Below are positions 44,704-53,972 of a stretch of 64,000 nucleotides of DNA, piece after piece. Position 1 is the stretch's first letter, and each line of letters starts with the position of its first letter. Both the position numbers and the translations under genes were made by a program. This stretch comes from Legionella hackeliae (GTDB taxonomy: Bacteria; Pseudomonadota; Gammaproteobacteria; Legionellales; Legionellaceae), in the NCBI RefSeq assembly GCF_000953655.1, contig NZ_LN681225.1, positions 884,001 through 948,000 of the forward strand. Direction: 5' to 3'. The notes beneath the pieces are model-generated. The model was not told the origin of the DNA and ran no database searches. It was given only the letters and a program-made list of their open reading frames with translations.

Positions 44704-45978
44704 CTAGACTGCTTCCATAATCGCTGCTACTCCCATTCCGCCTGCTGTGCAGATAGAAATCAAACCTCGTCCTTTTCCATGTTGATATAAAATCTTAGCG
44801 AGATTACTCACGATTCGGGTTCCTGTTGCAGCAAAAGGATGGCCTAAGGCGAGACTTCCTCCTTTGATGTTCATTTTCTCTCTATCAATAGAACCTAATG
44901 ATCGTTCTCGATGCAAAACACGTTTACAATAATCTTCAGATTCCCATGCTTTTAATGTACACAAAACTTGACCTGCAAAAGCTTCGTGGATTTCATAAAA
45001 ATCAAAATCTTGTAGCGCTAATTTATTCCGTTTTAATAACTCACTCACAGCAATGGTGGGTGCCATTAGTAAACCTTCTCCATTGACAAAATCAGTCGCT
45101 GCAACCTGTGCATCCACAAAACGTGCAAGCATGGGATAGTTATACGTCTTGGCAGTGGATTCGCTCACCAAATAAATTGCTGAGGAGCCATCTGTTAAGG
45201 GGGTACTGTTTCCAGCAGTTAAGCTGCCTTTGTCACTTCGATCAAATGCGGGCTTTAGTGTGGCTAATTTTTCTAGAGTGGTATCTGCCCGTGTGATACC
45301 ATCACGTTTTAAACCTAAATATTCACAAATCAAATCATCATAGAATCCTTCCTTATAAGCCTTGGCAGCATTTTGGTGACTTCTCAGTGCTAACTCATCT
45401 TGCTCCTGGCGTGATATCCCCCATTCCTTAACCATTTTTTCAGTGTGTTGTCCCATTGACAAACCCGTACGTGGTTCAATTACAGCAGGAAATTCTGGTT
45501 TCAAATCACCGGGACGAAAGGACGCAAAGGTTTTCAATTTCTCTGGAAAATTTTTTGATTGATTGACATGAAGTAATTTGCGCCCAAAACTTCTGCGAAA
45601 CATAATGGGAATATCACTATTAGTATCGACACCCCCAGCAATGCCATCCTCAATTTGGTAATTAGCAATTTTAAGGGCAATTTGTAATGTTGTTTCTAAA
45701 CTTGTACCGCAAGCTCGTTGTAAGGTATAGGCTGGCGTGTGGGGGTCAAGAGCAGTGCCAAGAATACTTTCACGAGCAAGATTCCAGTTTGAAGAACTGT
45801 TAATCACAGCACCTAAGCCAACATCACCAATCAGTCTGCCTTCAAGTTTCATTTTTTCTACAAGGGCTTTTAAGGAAGCAATCATTAAATCTTGGGTAGA
45901 GATATCTTTGTAGGATGTCATCGACTTAACAAAGGGAGTGCGCATGCCTCCTGCAACATAGACTGATCTGGTTTCCAT
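44704..45978 (-). CDS. Thiolase-family acyl-CoA acetyltransferase (FadI/acetyl-CoA acetyltransferase-like)
   Basis: The ATG at 45978 has AAGGA 8 nt upstream and gives 424 residues; a start at 45987 is less well placed. It is a thiolase that joins or cleaves acetyl-CoA units. The nucleophile cysteine lies in YTLQRACGTSLETTLQIA, the second catalytic triad residues in DFYEIHEAFAGQVL (His) and GGSLALGHPFAATGTRIV, and the final cysteine in ISICTAGGMGVAAIME. Length and the RSFGRKLLHVNQSKNFPEKL insertion resemble FadI. It may be beta-oxidation or acetoacetyl-CoA forming. It stands alone; no fadJ follows. Confidence 0.9.
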   Translation of the reverse strand: METRSVYVAGGMRTPFVKSMTSYKDISTQDLMIASLKALVEKMKLEGRLIGDVGLGAVINSSSNWNLARESILGTALDPHTPAYTLQRACGTSLETTLQIALKIANYQIEDGIAGGVDTNSDIPIMFRRSFGRKLLHVNQSKNFPEKLKTFASFRPGDLKPEFPAVIEPRTGLSMGQHTEKMVKEWGISRQEQDELALRSHQNAAKAYKEGFYDDLICEYLGLKRDGITRADTTLEKLATLKPAFDRSDKGSLTAGNSTPLTDGSSAIYLVSESTAKTYNYPMLARFVDAQVAATDFVNGEGLLMAPTIAVSELLKRNKLALQDFDFYEIHEAFAGQVLCTLKAWESEDYCKRVLHRERSLGSIDREKMNIKGGSLALGHPFAATGTRIVSNLAKILYQHGKGRGLISICTAGGMGVAAIMEAV

Positions 45979-46097
45979 GAATGACATCCTTATCAATTAT
46001 TAATTACTCAATTACAAATCATTTCATCACCACCAGAAATTTACAACAGTGTTGAGATAATTCTTTAATTAGAGTTCGGATTTTTAATGAACACCCA

Positions 46098-46858
46098 ACT
46101 GGATGCCTCGGACAAGCCGAGGCAGGTAGGATGGACGGACTAGTGCAAATCCTACTCCTACCTGCCTCGGCTTGTCCGTGGCAGGTAGGAGTGTTAGAGA
46201 CCGTGTTGAATCCTATGCCTACTTGCCTTGGCTTGTCCGAGGCAGGTAGGAGTGTTAGAGACCGTGTTGAATCCTATGCCTACTTGCCTTGGCTTGTCTG
46301 AGGCAGATAGGAGTGTTAGAGACCGTGTTGAATCCTATGCCTACTTGCCTTGGCTTGTCCGAGGCAGGTAGGAGTGAGAGAGACCGTGTTGAATTCTATG
46401 CCTACTTGCCTTGGCTTGTCCGAGCAGATAGGAGTGTTAGAGGCCGTGTTGAATCCTATGCCTACTTGCCTTGGCTTGTCCGAGGCAGATAGGAGTGTTA
46501 GAGGCCGTGTTGAATCCTATGCCTACTTGCCTTGGCTTGTCCGAGGCAGATAGGAGTGTTAGAGGCCGTGTTGAATCCTATGCCTACTTGCCTTGGCTTG
46601 TCCGAGGCAGATAGGAGTGTTAGAGACCGTGTTGAATTCTATGCCTACTTGCCTTGGCTTGTCCGAGCAGATAGGAGTGTTAGAGACCGTGTTGAATCAT
46701 ATGCCTACTTGCCTTGGCTTGTCCGAGGCAGATAGGAGTGTTAGAGGCCGTGTTGAATCCTATGCCTACTTGCCTTGGCTTGTCCGAGGCAGATAGGAGT
46801 GTTAGAGGCCGTGTTGAATCCTATGCCTACTTGCCTCGGCTTGTCCGAGGCATCCAGT
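46098..46858. repeat. 61-bp tandem repeat array bounded by 27-bp inverted repeats
   Basis: Eleven full units (starts 46150, 46211, 46272, 46333, 46394, 46454, 46515, 46576, 46637, 46697, 46758) and a partial one at 46819 repeat with period 61 (60 where one G is lost). Each unit holds a hairpin core TGCCTTGGCTTGTCCGAGGCA. Terminal 27-bp inverted repeats (46098-46124 and 46832-46858) are identical. Within the left end, a 23-bp inverted repeat (46109-46131, 46156-46178) is perfect. Units vary by few substitutions, so the array expanded recently. Short frames of 67 codons arise only from the period. Confidence 0.9.
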
Positions 46859-46908
46859 AAGATGCTGGTTGTCATCAAATTCGCTCAAATAGGAGGGTAG
46901 TGGGAATC

Positions 46909-48246
46909 CTACATAGATTTTACGGGTGTATTAAGTGCACAAGGAATTTCTTGAAGAATATGCTCAATATCGCATACTGAATATCGACGCTGAGGATTTT
47001 TTTTATCAAAGACTCCATTTCCAAAAAAAACTTGATGATATTTAGGATTATCGGGATTGCCGTAATCAAACACGATATCTTGCAACCCATAGGCGACTTG
47101 TAATAATGAAGCAATATACGCTTCTAAAATCTGTGTTTTTTCGCAATCTAAATCAGTGCGATCAAAACGTCCAGAGACCAAATAGACCTGTAGAAATCCC
47201 TTTCGTTGGCATAGGTAGCCCGCATAAAATGCAGAACCATCATAATCACCTTCGGGTAGAGTTAGAGAGGGATGGCCGTATCTATCATTCCAGTTTAAGA
47301 AGGAATGGAGCGAATCACTAAAACTTTCTGCCAAACCATGATAGTCATATTCTTTTTGATAGGCGTTTTTTACTCCCAAAGCCAATATAAAATCCGTTCG
47401 CAACACCCAGATACGCTTTTCCCAGAGTTGTAAAGGATAGTTAACCTGTTCGATGTTTTGGAAGGCGGGATTAATATTTCCCTCATTGTCGTATTGATAT
47501 TTAGGCTTGACTGGAGCAATTGAGTTTTGGATATAGGATTGGGCGATAGGGTAATTTAATAGCTGTCGTGCCAATTCAACCGCTTTAAGAATGTTTTCCG
47601 TTGTGTAAATTCGAGGACATTTAGTTTTTGGAAAGGGTAGATCTGAGAAGAAAAGGGCGGAATCCTCATCATCTTGCTGACCTGGCTGTGTATCATAAAA
47701 ATAGAGGGATTGACTCCCGTAAACCCGGGTAAATTTAAGCGTGAGGTAACTTTCAAGAATAGTTCTTTGTTCACTAGTTAGTGGCTGAATCTCTTCCTTG
47801 GTTCTATCAAAGCGATTAAATCGTCCTGATGACAAAAAAATTTCTAAATGAGTAGCACGTTGGCAAATAAAGCCTGCATAGAATACTCGTCCATCGTATT
47901 GATTATCGCTAAATGCCAATGAAGGGTGACCATATCGATCCTCCCAATTGATAAGATGATGATTCTTAGACTCAATTGCTGTACTTAATCCTGAATAACC
48001 ATATTCTTGATAGGCATTTTTAATCCCCGTCGCAAGTACCAGGTCACTTCTTAAGGCAAATAGTCGTTTTTCATTAAGAGCCAGTGGGAACTCGATGTCT
48101 TCAATTCTTTGAAAAGCAGGATTAATGCTGGTTTCATTGGGGTAGGAATATTTGGCGGATACAGGGGAGATTTTTAGGCGAATATATGCTCTTAAGAAAA
48201 ACTCAAGGGAAATGTGGTCTAGTTGTTCCACTGTTAATGTTTTCAT
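46909..48246 (-). CDS. Hypothetical protein of two tandem copies of one domain
   Basis: The 445-residue soluble protein has two copies of a domain of about 195 residues (26-222 and 244-433). They match segment by segment: YSYPNETSINPAFQRIEDIE/YQYDNEGNINPAFQNIEQVN, LRSDLVLATGIKNAYQ/LRTDFILALGVKNAYQ, NWEDRYGHPSLAF/NWNDRYGHPSLTL, YDGRVFYAGFICQR/YDGSAFYAGYLCQR and SGRFNRFDRT/SGRFDRTDLD. No family name comes to mind. Conserved Asp, Arg and Tyr suggest a ligand site, not proven. There is no signal peptide. Duplication in one protein and its isolated position make a candidate effector plausible. Confidence 0.75.
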   Translation of the reverse strand: MKTLTVEQLDHISLEFFLRAYIRLKISPVSAKYSYPNETSINPAFQRIEDIEFPLALNEKRLFALRSDLVLATGIKNAYQEYGYSGLSTAIESKNHHLINWEDRYGHPSLAFSDNQYDGRVFYAGFICQRATHLEIFLSSGRFNRFDRTKEEIQPLTSEQRTILESYLTLKFTRVYGSQSLYFYDTQPGQQDDEDSALFFSDLPFPKTKCPRIYTTENILKAVELARQLLNYPIAQSYIQNSIAPVKPKYQYDNEGNINPAFQNIEQVNYPLQLWEKRIWVLRTDFILALGVKNAYQKEYDYHGLAESFSDSLHSFLNWNDRYGHPSLTLPEGDYDGSAFYAGYLCQRKGFLQVYLVSGRFDRTDLDCEKTQILEAYIASLLQVAYGLQDIVFDYGNPDNPKYHQVFFGNGVFDKKNPQRRYSVCDIEHILQEIPCALNTPVKSM

Positions 48247-48562
48247 GTTTTAGCTTCCACTCACTTAGCAAAAAACTGCCAAGTAATTCCCAAAATATGG
48301 GAATACATTAAGCGCTTGACGACACAAATGAGGTAGAAAACCTGGACACCGGTGTTGTAGCTGAAAATAGATGGCGCTATTCGACTATTTTTTCTGCACA
48401 ACCTGGATAACAGTGTCCAGGCAACGCATCATTGAGTGAATAAAAGCTATGCGGCTCATAATTGATATGCTTCGTTACAAAAGTGATTTTTTAGAATTAA
48501 TAATGAACAGTATGTGACTTTGATGGCTAAGTCAAGATACAATTTGAACATATTTCAATTTA
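48247..48562. other. Intergenic region with an imperfect palindrome
   Basis: 316 bp between the duplicated-domain gene and motB. An imperfect inverted repeat spans 48341-48421: outer arms CCTGGACAC/GTGTCCAGG are perfect and inner arms GTTGT..GAAAATAG/CTATTTTTTC..ACAAC are mostly paired. It looks like a small non-coding mobile remnant. No gene was seen. Confidence 0.5.
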
Positions 48563-49396
48563 TCAATCGTTCTGAATAATTTTTGCTTCAACATCTTTTT
48601 TCATCACGATAATACTTATGCGACGATTCCCGGGATTTAATGGATTGGCTTTATCAAGCAACACTGTTGAAGCATAACCAATCACTTCCATTACTTTATC
48701 TTCTGGCATGCCTGCTTTGATTAATGCGCGACGAGCTGTATTCGCCCTCTGAGTAGAAAGTTCCCAATTGCTTTGATTCAGATCTTCAGGGTTGTGATAG
48801 GGGTGTGCGTCTGTATGACCTTGAATGCTAATTTTATTAGGCACGTTATTTAAAATTTTTGCTATTTTATCAAGTACCTGCAACATTTCCGGATCAATTT
48901 CATCACTTCCAATGCCAAACATGGGTTTGTTTTTATTATCAATGAGCTGGATTCTCAAACCTTCTGATACGACATCCATTAGCAAACGATTTTTTAAATC
49001 AGCAAGTGCGGGATCTTTTGTAATTGTGTTAAGTACTTGGTCTTTTAATTGTTCCAATTTTTTAATTTCTTGACTTTTTTCAAGGGCCTGATCTCCTGCT
49101 TTTACTTGGCCATCTTTTTGTTTAATGTCCGTTCCGCCACCGTTAATGGTTTTCTTCCGTGCCCCCATACTGTCTCCACCAATCAATGCGATACGTAAAG
49201 GCTGCTTGAAGTATTCGGCCAAACCAGCTTTTTGTGCTTTATTTAACGAAGCAAGTAACCACATTAATAAGAAAAATGCCATCATCGCTGTTACGAAATC
49301 GGCATAGGCTATTTTCCAGGAACCACCATGAGGGTGGTTTCGATGTTTGTTAGCCTTTTTTAAAATAACTATATTTTTTTCATCATTTCCAGACAT
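48563..49396 (-). CDS. motB: Flagellar motor protein MotB
   Basis: The 277-residue stator subunit has an N-terminal cytosolic stretch, a single membrane helix with the proton-carrying aspartate in WKIAYADFVTAMMAFFLLMW (Asp33), a plug/linker region, and a C-terminal OmpA-like peptidoglycan-binding domain (ISIQGHTDAHPYHNPEDLNQ, NWELSTQRANTARRALIKAG, NPGNRRISIIV). Together with MotA it forms the stator unit converting proton flow into torque. It is 9 bp after motA, in the same operon. No flagellar structural genes are nearby, as often for stator genes. Confidence 0.95.
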   Translation of the reverse strand: MSGNDEKNIVILKKANKHRNHPHGGSWKIAYADFVTAMMAFFLLMWLLASLNKAQKAGLAEYFKQPLRIALIGGDSMGARKKTINGGGTDIKQKDGQVKAGDQALEKSQEIKKLEQLKDQVLNTITKDPALADLKNRLLMDVVSEGLRIQLIDNKNKPMFGIGSDEIDPEMLQVLDKIAKILNNVPNKISIQGHTDAHPYHNPEDLNQSNWELSTQRANTARRALIKAGMPEDKVMEVIGYASTVLLDKANPLNPGNRRISIIVMKKDVEAKIIQND

Positions 49397-49405
49397 GCTA
49401 ATTCT

Positions 49406-50281
49406 CTAGGCTGCTTCGGGTTCTTCTTGTTTTACAGGCTTAATCTCGTCATTCAGCTCACTGAAGGATGGCCTTGCCGTTGAAAATAATACTTTGCGAC
49501 CAAATTCAGTAGCAATAATGGGAGGGTAATTATGGGCACTTGCTAACAAGGTCACTTTAATACAATTGAGCATAAGAATAGCGTCATTAGCCCGTTGTTC
49601 TAAGGCGGTAGCAAGTGGACCAATAAATCCGTAACCTAATAAAATCCCCAAAAAGGTTCCTACTAGGGCTTGCGCTACTAGTACACCAAGTTCCGCCGGT
49701 GGCAAATTGATTGACTCCATAGAGTGCACTACGCCTAAAACTGCTGCAACAATACCAAAAGCCGGCATGCCATCTGCCAATTTTGATATTGCATTTGCCG
49801 GAATGGATTCCTCTTGATGATAAGTTTCAATTTCACTTTCCATCAACGATTCCAACTGATAGGGTTGCATATTTGAAGTAATCATTAAACGAAGATAATC
49901 GCAAAGAAACTCAATAATATGAGGTTTAGCCATAATGCGTGGGTAATTGCTAAAAATAGGGCTATTGGTTGGATCATCGATATCAGCCTCTAAAGACATG
50001 AAACCCTCTTGTCTACCCTTATTCAATAGGGCATACAGCAAGCCTAAGATATCTTTATACAAGATTTTTGCTGATTTTGGGCTGGTGAACAAAACAGGCA
50101 ATGCCTTGCCGATAGATTTTAAAACACTCACACTATTGCCGACGACTAGGGATCCTATGGCCGCACCCGCAATAATTAATAATTCAACCGGTTGGAATAC
50201 CGCGGCTAAATGTCCTCCAGCTAATGCAAATCCACCAAAAACTGAAAGCAGAATTATAGAGTAACCAAGCAAAATGAGCAT
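49406..50281 (-). CDS. motA: Flagellar motor protein MotA
   Basis: The 291-residue inner-membrane stator subunit has four membrane spans. MLILLGYSIILLSVFGGFAL is the first; PVELLIIAGAAIGSLVVGNS the second; LADGMPAFGIVAAVLGVVHS and FLGILLGYGFIGPLATALEQ are the C-terminal pair with the conserved Pro and Ala-Phe motifs. The cytosolic loop between spans two and three carries charged residues (RQEGFMSLEADIDDPTNSPI) contacting FliG. An AGAGGAAAT ribosome-binding site precedes the ATG. A hairpin separates it from the upstream adc gene. Confidence 0.95.
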   Translation of the reverse strand: MLILLGYSIILLSVFGGFALAGGHLAAVFQPVELLIIAGAAIGSLVVGNSVSVLKSIGKALPVLFTSPKSAKILYKDILGLLYALLNKGRQEGFMSLEADIDDPTNSPIFSNYPRIMAKPHIIEFLCDYLRLMITSNMQPYQLESLMESEIETYHQEESIPANAISKLADGMPAFGIVAAVLGVVHSMESINLPPAELGVLVAQALVGTFLGILLGYGFIGPLATALEQRANDAILMLNCIKVTLLASAHNYPPIIATEFGRKVLFSTARPSFSELNDEIKPVKQEEPEAA

Positions 50282-50312
50282 CGTATTTCCTCTACTGAGC
50301 TAAGGTTTAAAG

Positions 50313-50334
50313 AGGGATTAACAGGTTAATCCCT
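50313..50334 (-). terminator. Hairpin between adc and motA
   Basis: Perfect 9-bp stem AGGGATTAA/TTAATCCCT (50313-50321, 50326-50334) with a 4-nt loop, 5 bp after the adc stop. The T-run on the minus strand is short (TCTTT), so termination may be partial. It would separate adc from motAB. Confidence 0.55.
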
Positions 50335-50338
50335 TAAA

Positions 50339-51076
50339 TTATTTCAAATAGTCATGAACAACACGACCATAAGGTAGTGTTAAATCAGAAACAAAATGCA
50401 TGCCACTAATTACTCTTTTTACGGGTAATTTAGCAACTGGGGCCAGTGCATGATGGAATAGTTCCAGTTCTGCAGGTCCTGTCCATGCTCCTTTGATTGT
50501 GATGTCTTGAAGATGGTATTCGACTAACTCACAAATGCGTGTACTCCCATCAACATGGGGGATAATTTTTAGTAGGTAGGAAGGGGTCCCCATGGCATTA
50601 GCCACTTTTTTAATATCCAGTGTTTCATACTTATAACCCATTGTCGCAGTAGCAATGCGGTTACGCCCGTAATCCAGCGTGCCTACAATGGTTTCTTTTT
50701 CAACCGCTAAATTGGGTTGTGCAAGCTTTTTAGGGAATCCCCAAATTTCTCGACCGCCTGCAATAGGAGGGTGATCATCTAAATACATGGCATGTGTATA
50801 GCCACCTTCTTTTCCTTGAAAACGAACAGGAATAACCTGTCCAGATTCGGTGTAATCACCAAATCCAGTCGAATCAGGCATGCGAATAACTTCAAATTTT
50901 ACCAATGGCTCAGTGACTTCCAATGGGGCAGGTACAATTTCACGCAATAGGTCAATGTCTGTTTCGTAAGTAATAATCATATACTCACGATTAATAAATC
51001 GATAAGGGCCTCTAGGATAGGAGGGGCATGAAAAGGGCATGGCAAATGCATCTTCTTTTATTTGTGACTCATTCAT
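50339..51076 (-). CDS. adc: Acetoacetate decarboxylase family protein
   Basis: The ATG at 51076 has AGGAG 8 nt upstream and gives 245 residues. The family converts acetoacetate to acetone and CO2 through a Schiff base on lysine. The active-site region [18 protein letters not shown] shows the adjacent lysine pair (catalytic Lys beside a second Lys that lowers its pKa). [20 protein letters not shown]-like sequence ([20 protein letters not shown]) and [20 protein letters not shown] support it. It lies 46 bp after the hydroxybutyrate dehydrogenase gene on the same strand; both act on acetoacetate. Confidence 0.93.
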   Translation of the reverse strand: MNESQIKEDAFAMPFSCPSYPRGPYRFINREYMIITYETDIDLLREIVPAPLEVTEPLVKFEVIRMPDSTGFGDYTESGQVIPVRFQGKEGGYTHAMYLDDHPPIAGGREIWGFPKKLAQPNLAVEKETIVGTLDYGRNRIATATMGYKYETLDIKKVANAMGTPSYLLKIIPHVDGSTRICELVEYHLQDITIKGAWTGPAELELFHHALAPVAKLPVKRVISGMHFVSDLTLPYGRVVHDYLK

Positions 51077-51122
51077 CACTAAAACTCCTGTATTGTTTAA
51101 CAAGTGCCTTGTTTATCTATGT

Positions 51123-51905
51123 TTATTCCATAAACCAGCCATGACTGACAACTAATGATTGTCCTGTTAGGGCATTTGATGCAAATGAGGCAAAAAATAA
51201 TGCAGTTTGTGCCACGTCATCAGTGGTGGTAAATTCGCCATCCACGGTTTCTTTAAGCATAACCTTTTTAATAACATCTTCTTCACTGATATGTAATTCT
51301 TTTGCCTGTTCAGGAATCTGTTTATCGACTAATGGAGTACGAACAAAACCTGGGCAAATAACATTGGCACGCACACCGTGAGCGGCTCCTTCTTTGGCCA
51401 CGACTTTACATAAACCAAGTAAGCCGTGTTTTGCAGTGACATAAGGAGCTTTCAATAATGAAGCTTCTTTGGAGTGAACTGAGCCCATGTAGATAATACT
51501 GCCGCCTTTTTTGGCAGAGTACATGTGTTTTAAGCAGGCTTTGGTGGTTAGGAAGGCTCCATCTAAATGGATGGCAAGCATTTTTTTCCAATCAGAAAAC
51601 GATAATTTGTCAACAGATTCAATGATTTGAATCCCGGCATTGCTCACCAGAATATCGACCCCCCCGAAATTGCTGGCAACGGAATCTACACCTGCATTAA
51701 CTTGTCCCTCATCGGTAACATTCATAGCCACTGCCATCGCTTGTCCACCCATGGACTGTATTTCCTTGGCAGCTTCTTGAGCCTGGTTGAGATTGAGATC
51801 CGCAATAGCTACTTTTGCACCTTCTTTCGCGTAGACAATGGCAATTTCTTTTCCAATTCCACTGGCAGCGCCGGTAACTATAGCTACTTTATTTTTTAAT
51901 CGCAT
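51123..51905 (-). CDS. 3-hydroxybutyrate dehydrogenase (SDR)
   Basis: The ATG at 51905, with AGGAAT upstream, gives 260 residues; longer in-frame sequence is not supported. The short-chain dehydrogenase has [20 protein letters not shown] as its NAD-binding motif, [10 protein letters not shown], the catalytic Ser in [12 protein letters not shown] and the YVTAK motif. [20 protein letters not shown] with the [12 protein letters not shown] helix is typical of 3-hydroxybutyrate dehydrogenases. It interconverts 3-hydroxybutyrate and acetoacetate, which links to poly-hydroxybutyrate storage in Legionella. It is followed by adc. Confidence 0.9.
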   Translation of the reverse strand: MRLKNKVAIVTGAASGIGKEIAIVYAKEGAKVAIADLNLNQAQEAAKEIQSMGGQAMAVAMNVTDEGQVNAGVDSVASNFGGVDILVSNAGIQIIESVDKLSFSDWKKMLAIHLDGAFLTTKACLKHMYSAKKGGSIIYMGSVHSKEASLLKAPYVTAKHGLLGLCKVVAKEGAAHGVRANVICPGFVRTPLVDKQIPEQAKELHISEEDVIKKVMLKETVDGEFTTTDDVAQTALFFASFASNALTGQSLVVSHGWFME

Positions 51906-52046
51906 GATTACATTCCTTGTAATATAAGTTGGTGATGACAGTATAACAGTGAGTTTTCCATTTTGCCTTAATAACTTCATAGTTTAGCAGGACCTATAAT
52001 CAAGACAAAATGGAATCTGAGAATCTAGAAATTATTACTCTGATAA

Positions 52047-52298
52047 TTAGTAATAATAATAGTAGCCATTTCTATAGTACCAATTTCTCCTGTCTTGTTC
52101 CTGACCAATTTGATTACCGATTAAAGCGCCTGCACCTGCACCGATTGCAGTACCCCAGCCGCTTCCACCACTAACCGCATAGCCTATACCTGCACCTGCA
52201 GCAGCTCCGGTTGCAGTACCGACTTGAGTGGCAGTACAAGAAACTAATCCCGTAGTCGATAACCCCAAGAAAAACATAACATAAATTACTCGCTTCAT
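52047..52298 (-). CDS. Glycine-zipper lipoprotein
   Basis: The ATG at 52298 with GAGGAG about 8 nt upstream gives 83 residues. The signal peptide ends in a lipobox LVSC (Cys21). The mature part is a glycine zipper (GTATGAAAGAGIGYAVSGGS, GTAIGAGAGALIGNQIGQEQ) with a Tyr-rich C-terminus (YRNGYYYYY). Such proteins are small outer-membrane-associated lipoproteins of the OmpA-linked or SlyB-type kind; the exact role is unknown. Confidence 0.85.
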   Translation of the reverse strand: MKRVIYVMFFLGLSTTGLVSCTATQVGTATGAAAGAGIGYAVSGGSGWGTAIGAGAGALIGNQIGQEQDRRNWYYRNGYYYYY

Positions 52299-52491
52299 GG
52301 TTAAGCTCCTCTTGAACGTTGTTCCTTCACTAGAGATATTAGTACAAAAAAAGATCATTTGCTCAAAAGATAACCATTCCAAATAAAAGAGAAAAATCTT
52401 TTGTTGTTTAAAAATTATCTAATTAGTAAATCTTTTAATCTATACTTTAAAAGTAGGGACAAGAAAGGAAAAACAGATCAGTGAGAAGATT

Positions 52492-52701
52492 ATGAAAGGG
52501 ACTTATCATGGAATAGAATTTGAGTATTCATCTCAAAAATGTAATGGCAAGTATGCAGGGAAATATCTCCTGATTTTTCATCATGAACAGTACACATACA
52601 TTATCAAAAAATCAGTAGGAAAAACGTTCCCAACGCCAAATGAAGCAGAGACAAAAGCCTTGGAATTTGCAAAAAATCAAATCGAAAAGGGACTATTCTG
52701 A
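52492..52701 (+). CDS. Small hypothetical protein
   Basis: The 69-residue protein starts at ATG 52492, but upstream sequence has only a weak ribosome-binding site (AGTGAGAAG). A TATACT -10 lies about 50 nt before. The composition is protein-like: KGTYHGIEFEYSSQKCNGKY, then FHHEQYTYIIKKSVGKTFPT and a final amphipathic helix with EAETKALEFAKNQIEKGLF. No family was recognised. It is a lone gene before dapA. An inverted repeat follows its stop. Confidence 0.6.
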   Translation: MKGTYHGIEFEYSSQKCNGKYAGKYLLIFHHEQYTYIIKKSVGKTFPTPNEAETKALEFAKNQIEKGLF

Positions 52702-52785
52702 TCGATAATTGTCGTGACTGGATGCCTAAATGAATAGTTAAGGATACAGGTAAGTTTCTCTTTTACGCTTGAGAAATTATCGATC
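52700..52785. repeat. Spaced 11-bp inverted repeat before dapA
   Basis: Arms GATCGATAATT (52700-52710) and AATTATCGATC (52775-52785) are perfect inverse copies separated by 64 bp. They lie between the small hypothetical gene and dapA. They could be a long-range hairpin, an operator pair or the ends of a tiny inserted element. Confidence 0.4.
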
Positions 52786-52830
52786 CCCCAGTAGTATTGG
52801 CAAAATCGATTTTAATAAAAAGAGAGTGCT

Positions 52831-53700
52831 ATGTTTCGTGGTAGTATCGTGGCATTAGCCACACCTATTCAGGATGACGCAGTTGATCTTAAATGCCTAC
52901 GCGAACTAGTTGAATTTCATATTGCGGCAGGTACCCATGCTATTGTTGCTGCAGGGACGACTGGGGAAGCAGGGACCCTCTCTCATGAAGAAAAACTTCT
53001 AGTCATTAGAACAGTTATTGATCAAGCTCGCGAACGAATTCCTGTTATTGCGGGGACCGCGGCAAATGCAACTAAAGAGTGTATAACGTTGACACAGGAA
53101 GCAATGGAATGTGGTGCTCATGCGGCGCTTATCATGACGCCTGCGTATATTAAACCCACTCAAGAAGGGCTTTATCAACATTATAGTGCTATTGCCAAAG
53201 CAGTTGCGATTCCAATCATTTTGTACAATGTGCCCGGCCGAACAGCTTGCGATTTACTACCTGAAACAGTAGCAAGACTTGCAAAAATTTCAAACATTAT
53301 TGGCATTAAAGAAGCTACAGGGCAAATGACGCGTTTGCAGCAAATTTTGCGTTTGTGTGAGGGTATTGATGTTTATAGTGGGGATGATCCAACGGCTGCT
53401 CAATGGATTTTAGCAGGTGCAAGAGGAGTTATATCTGTAACTGCCAATGTGGCTGCAAGACAAATGGCCAAATTAGCGGATGCAGCATTTGATAATGATC
53501 CTGCCGGATGCTTAAAAATTAATGAACAACTGATGCCACTGCATCAGTCACTCTTCGTAGAGGCTAATCCTATCCCTGTAAAATGGGCATTAAGTAAAAT
53601 GGGGTTGATGAAGAATGAGTTACGATTGCCGTTAACATCTTTGTCTGAAGACCATCATCAGGGATTGGAACAGATTCTGCGAAATTTGCAGCTTATCTAA
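52831..53700 (+). CDS. dapA: 4-hydroxy-tetrahydrodipicolinate synthase DapA
   Basis: The 289-residue TIM-barrel aldolase condenses pyruvate with aspartate semialdehyde in lysine and diaminopimelate synthesis. The Schiff-base lysine lies in [11 protein letters not shown] (about residue 160) and the catalytic tyrosine in [12 protein letters not shown]. The N-terminal [20 protein letters not shown] and [13 protein letters not shown] are standard. GAGTGC-rich spacing with AGAGAG before the ATG is a plausible ribosome-binding site. The lipoprotein gene follows after 16 bp. Confidence 0.97.
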   Translation: MFRGSIVALATPIQDDAVDLKCLRELVEFHIAAGTHAIVAAGTTGEAGTLSHEEKLLVIRTVIDQARERIPVIAGTAANATKECITLTQEAMECGAHAALIMTPAYIKPTQEGLYQHYSAIAKAVAIPIILYNVPGRTACDLLPETVARLAKISNIIGIKEATGQMTRLQQILRLCEGIDVYSGDDPTAAQWILAGARGVISVTANVAARQMAKLADAAFDNDPAGCLKINEQLMPLHQSLFVEANPIPVKWALSKMGLMKNELRLPLTSLSEDHHQGLEQILRNLQLI

Positions 53701-53716
53701 ATGGGGAAAAATTGTT

Positions 53717-53953
53717 GTGAAAAAATTTGGTTTTATGGTTCTTTCGGTGTTAGTTTTACCTGCCTGTTCAAATTATTCTAGTAATGGTGAGGCACTATAT
53801 TTACGTAGTAATAATGGACAGGCACTAGTAGTTCCTCGACCGTTAACTGATAATAATATTAGTCGCTTTTATGATTTACCGGCACAAAATAAAAATGCAA
53901 TGGTAAGTATTGCACCTCCTTTAGATCCTGCGATCTCAGAAGAGGCATCATAA
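53717..53953 (+). CDS. Small lipoprotein (NlpB/BamC-position)
   Basis: The 78-residue protein starts at GTG. Signal peptide MKKFGFMVLSVLVLPAC with lipobox LPAC (Cys17) makes it a lipoprotein. The mature part has EALYLRSNNGQALVVPRPLT, which resembles the N-terminal BamC/NlpB segment. In many gammaproteobacteria bamC follows dapA directly, so this is probably a shortened BamC relative lacking the C-terminal domains. It is 16 bp after dapA and 19 bp before the QEGLA gene, so the three form one operon. Confidence 0.7.
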   Translation: MKKFGFMVLSVLVLPACSNYSSNGEALYLRSNNGQALVVPRPLTDNNISRFYDLPAQNKNAMVSIAPPLDPAISEEAS

Positions 53954-53972
53954 TTCAAGTCAAAGGTTTACT

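Noticed and set aside
46289-46796. Four overlapping 67-codon reading frames in the tandem array
   Set aside because: They exist only because the repeat period is 61 bp; no ribosome-binding site or varied composition supports translation.
46150-46858. CRISPR array
   Set aside because: Copies are contiguous with no unique spacers, and no cas genes are present in the window.
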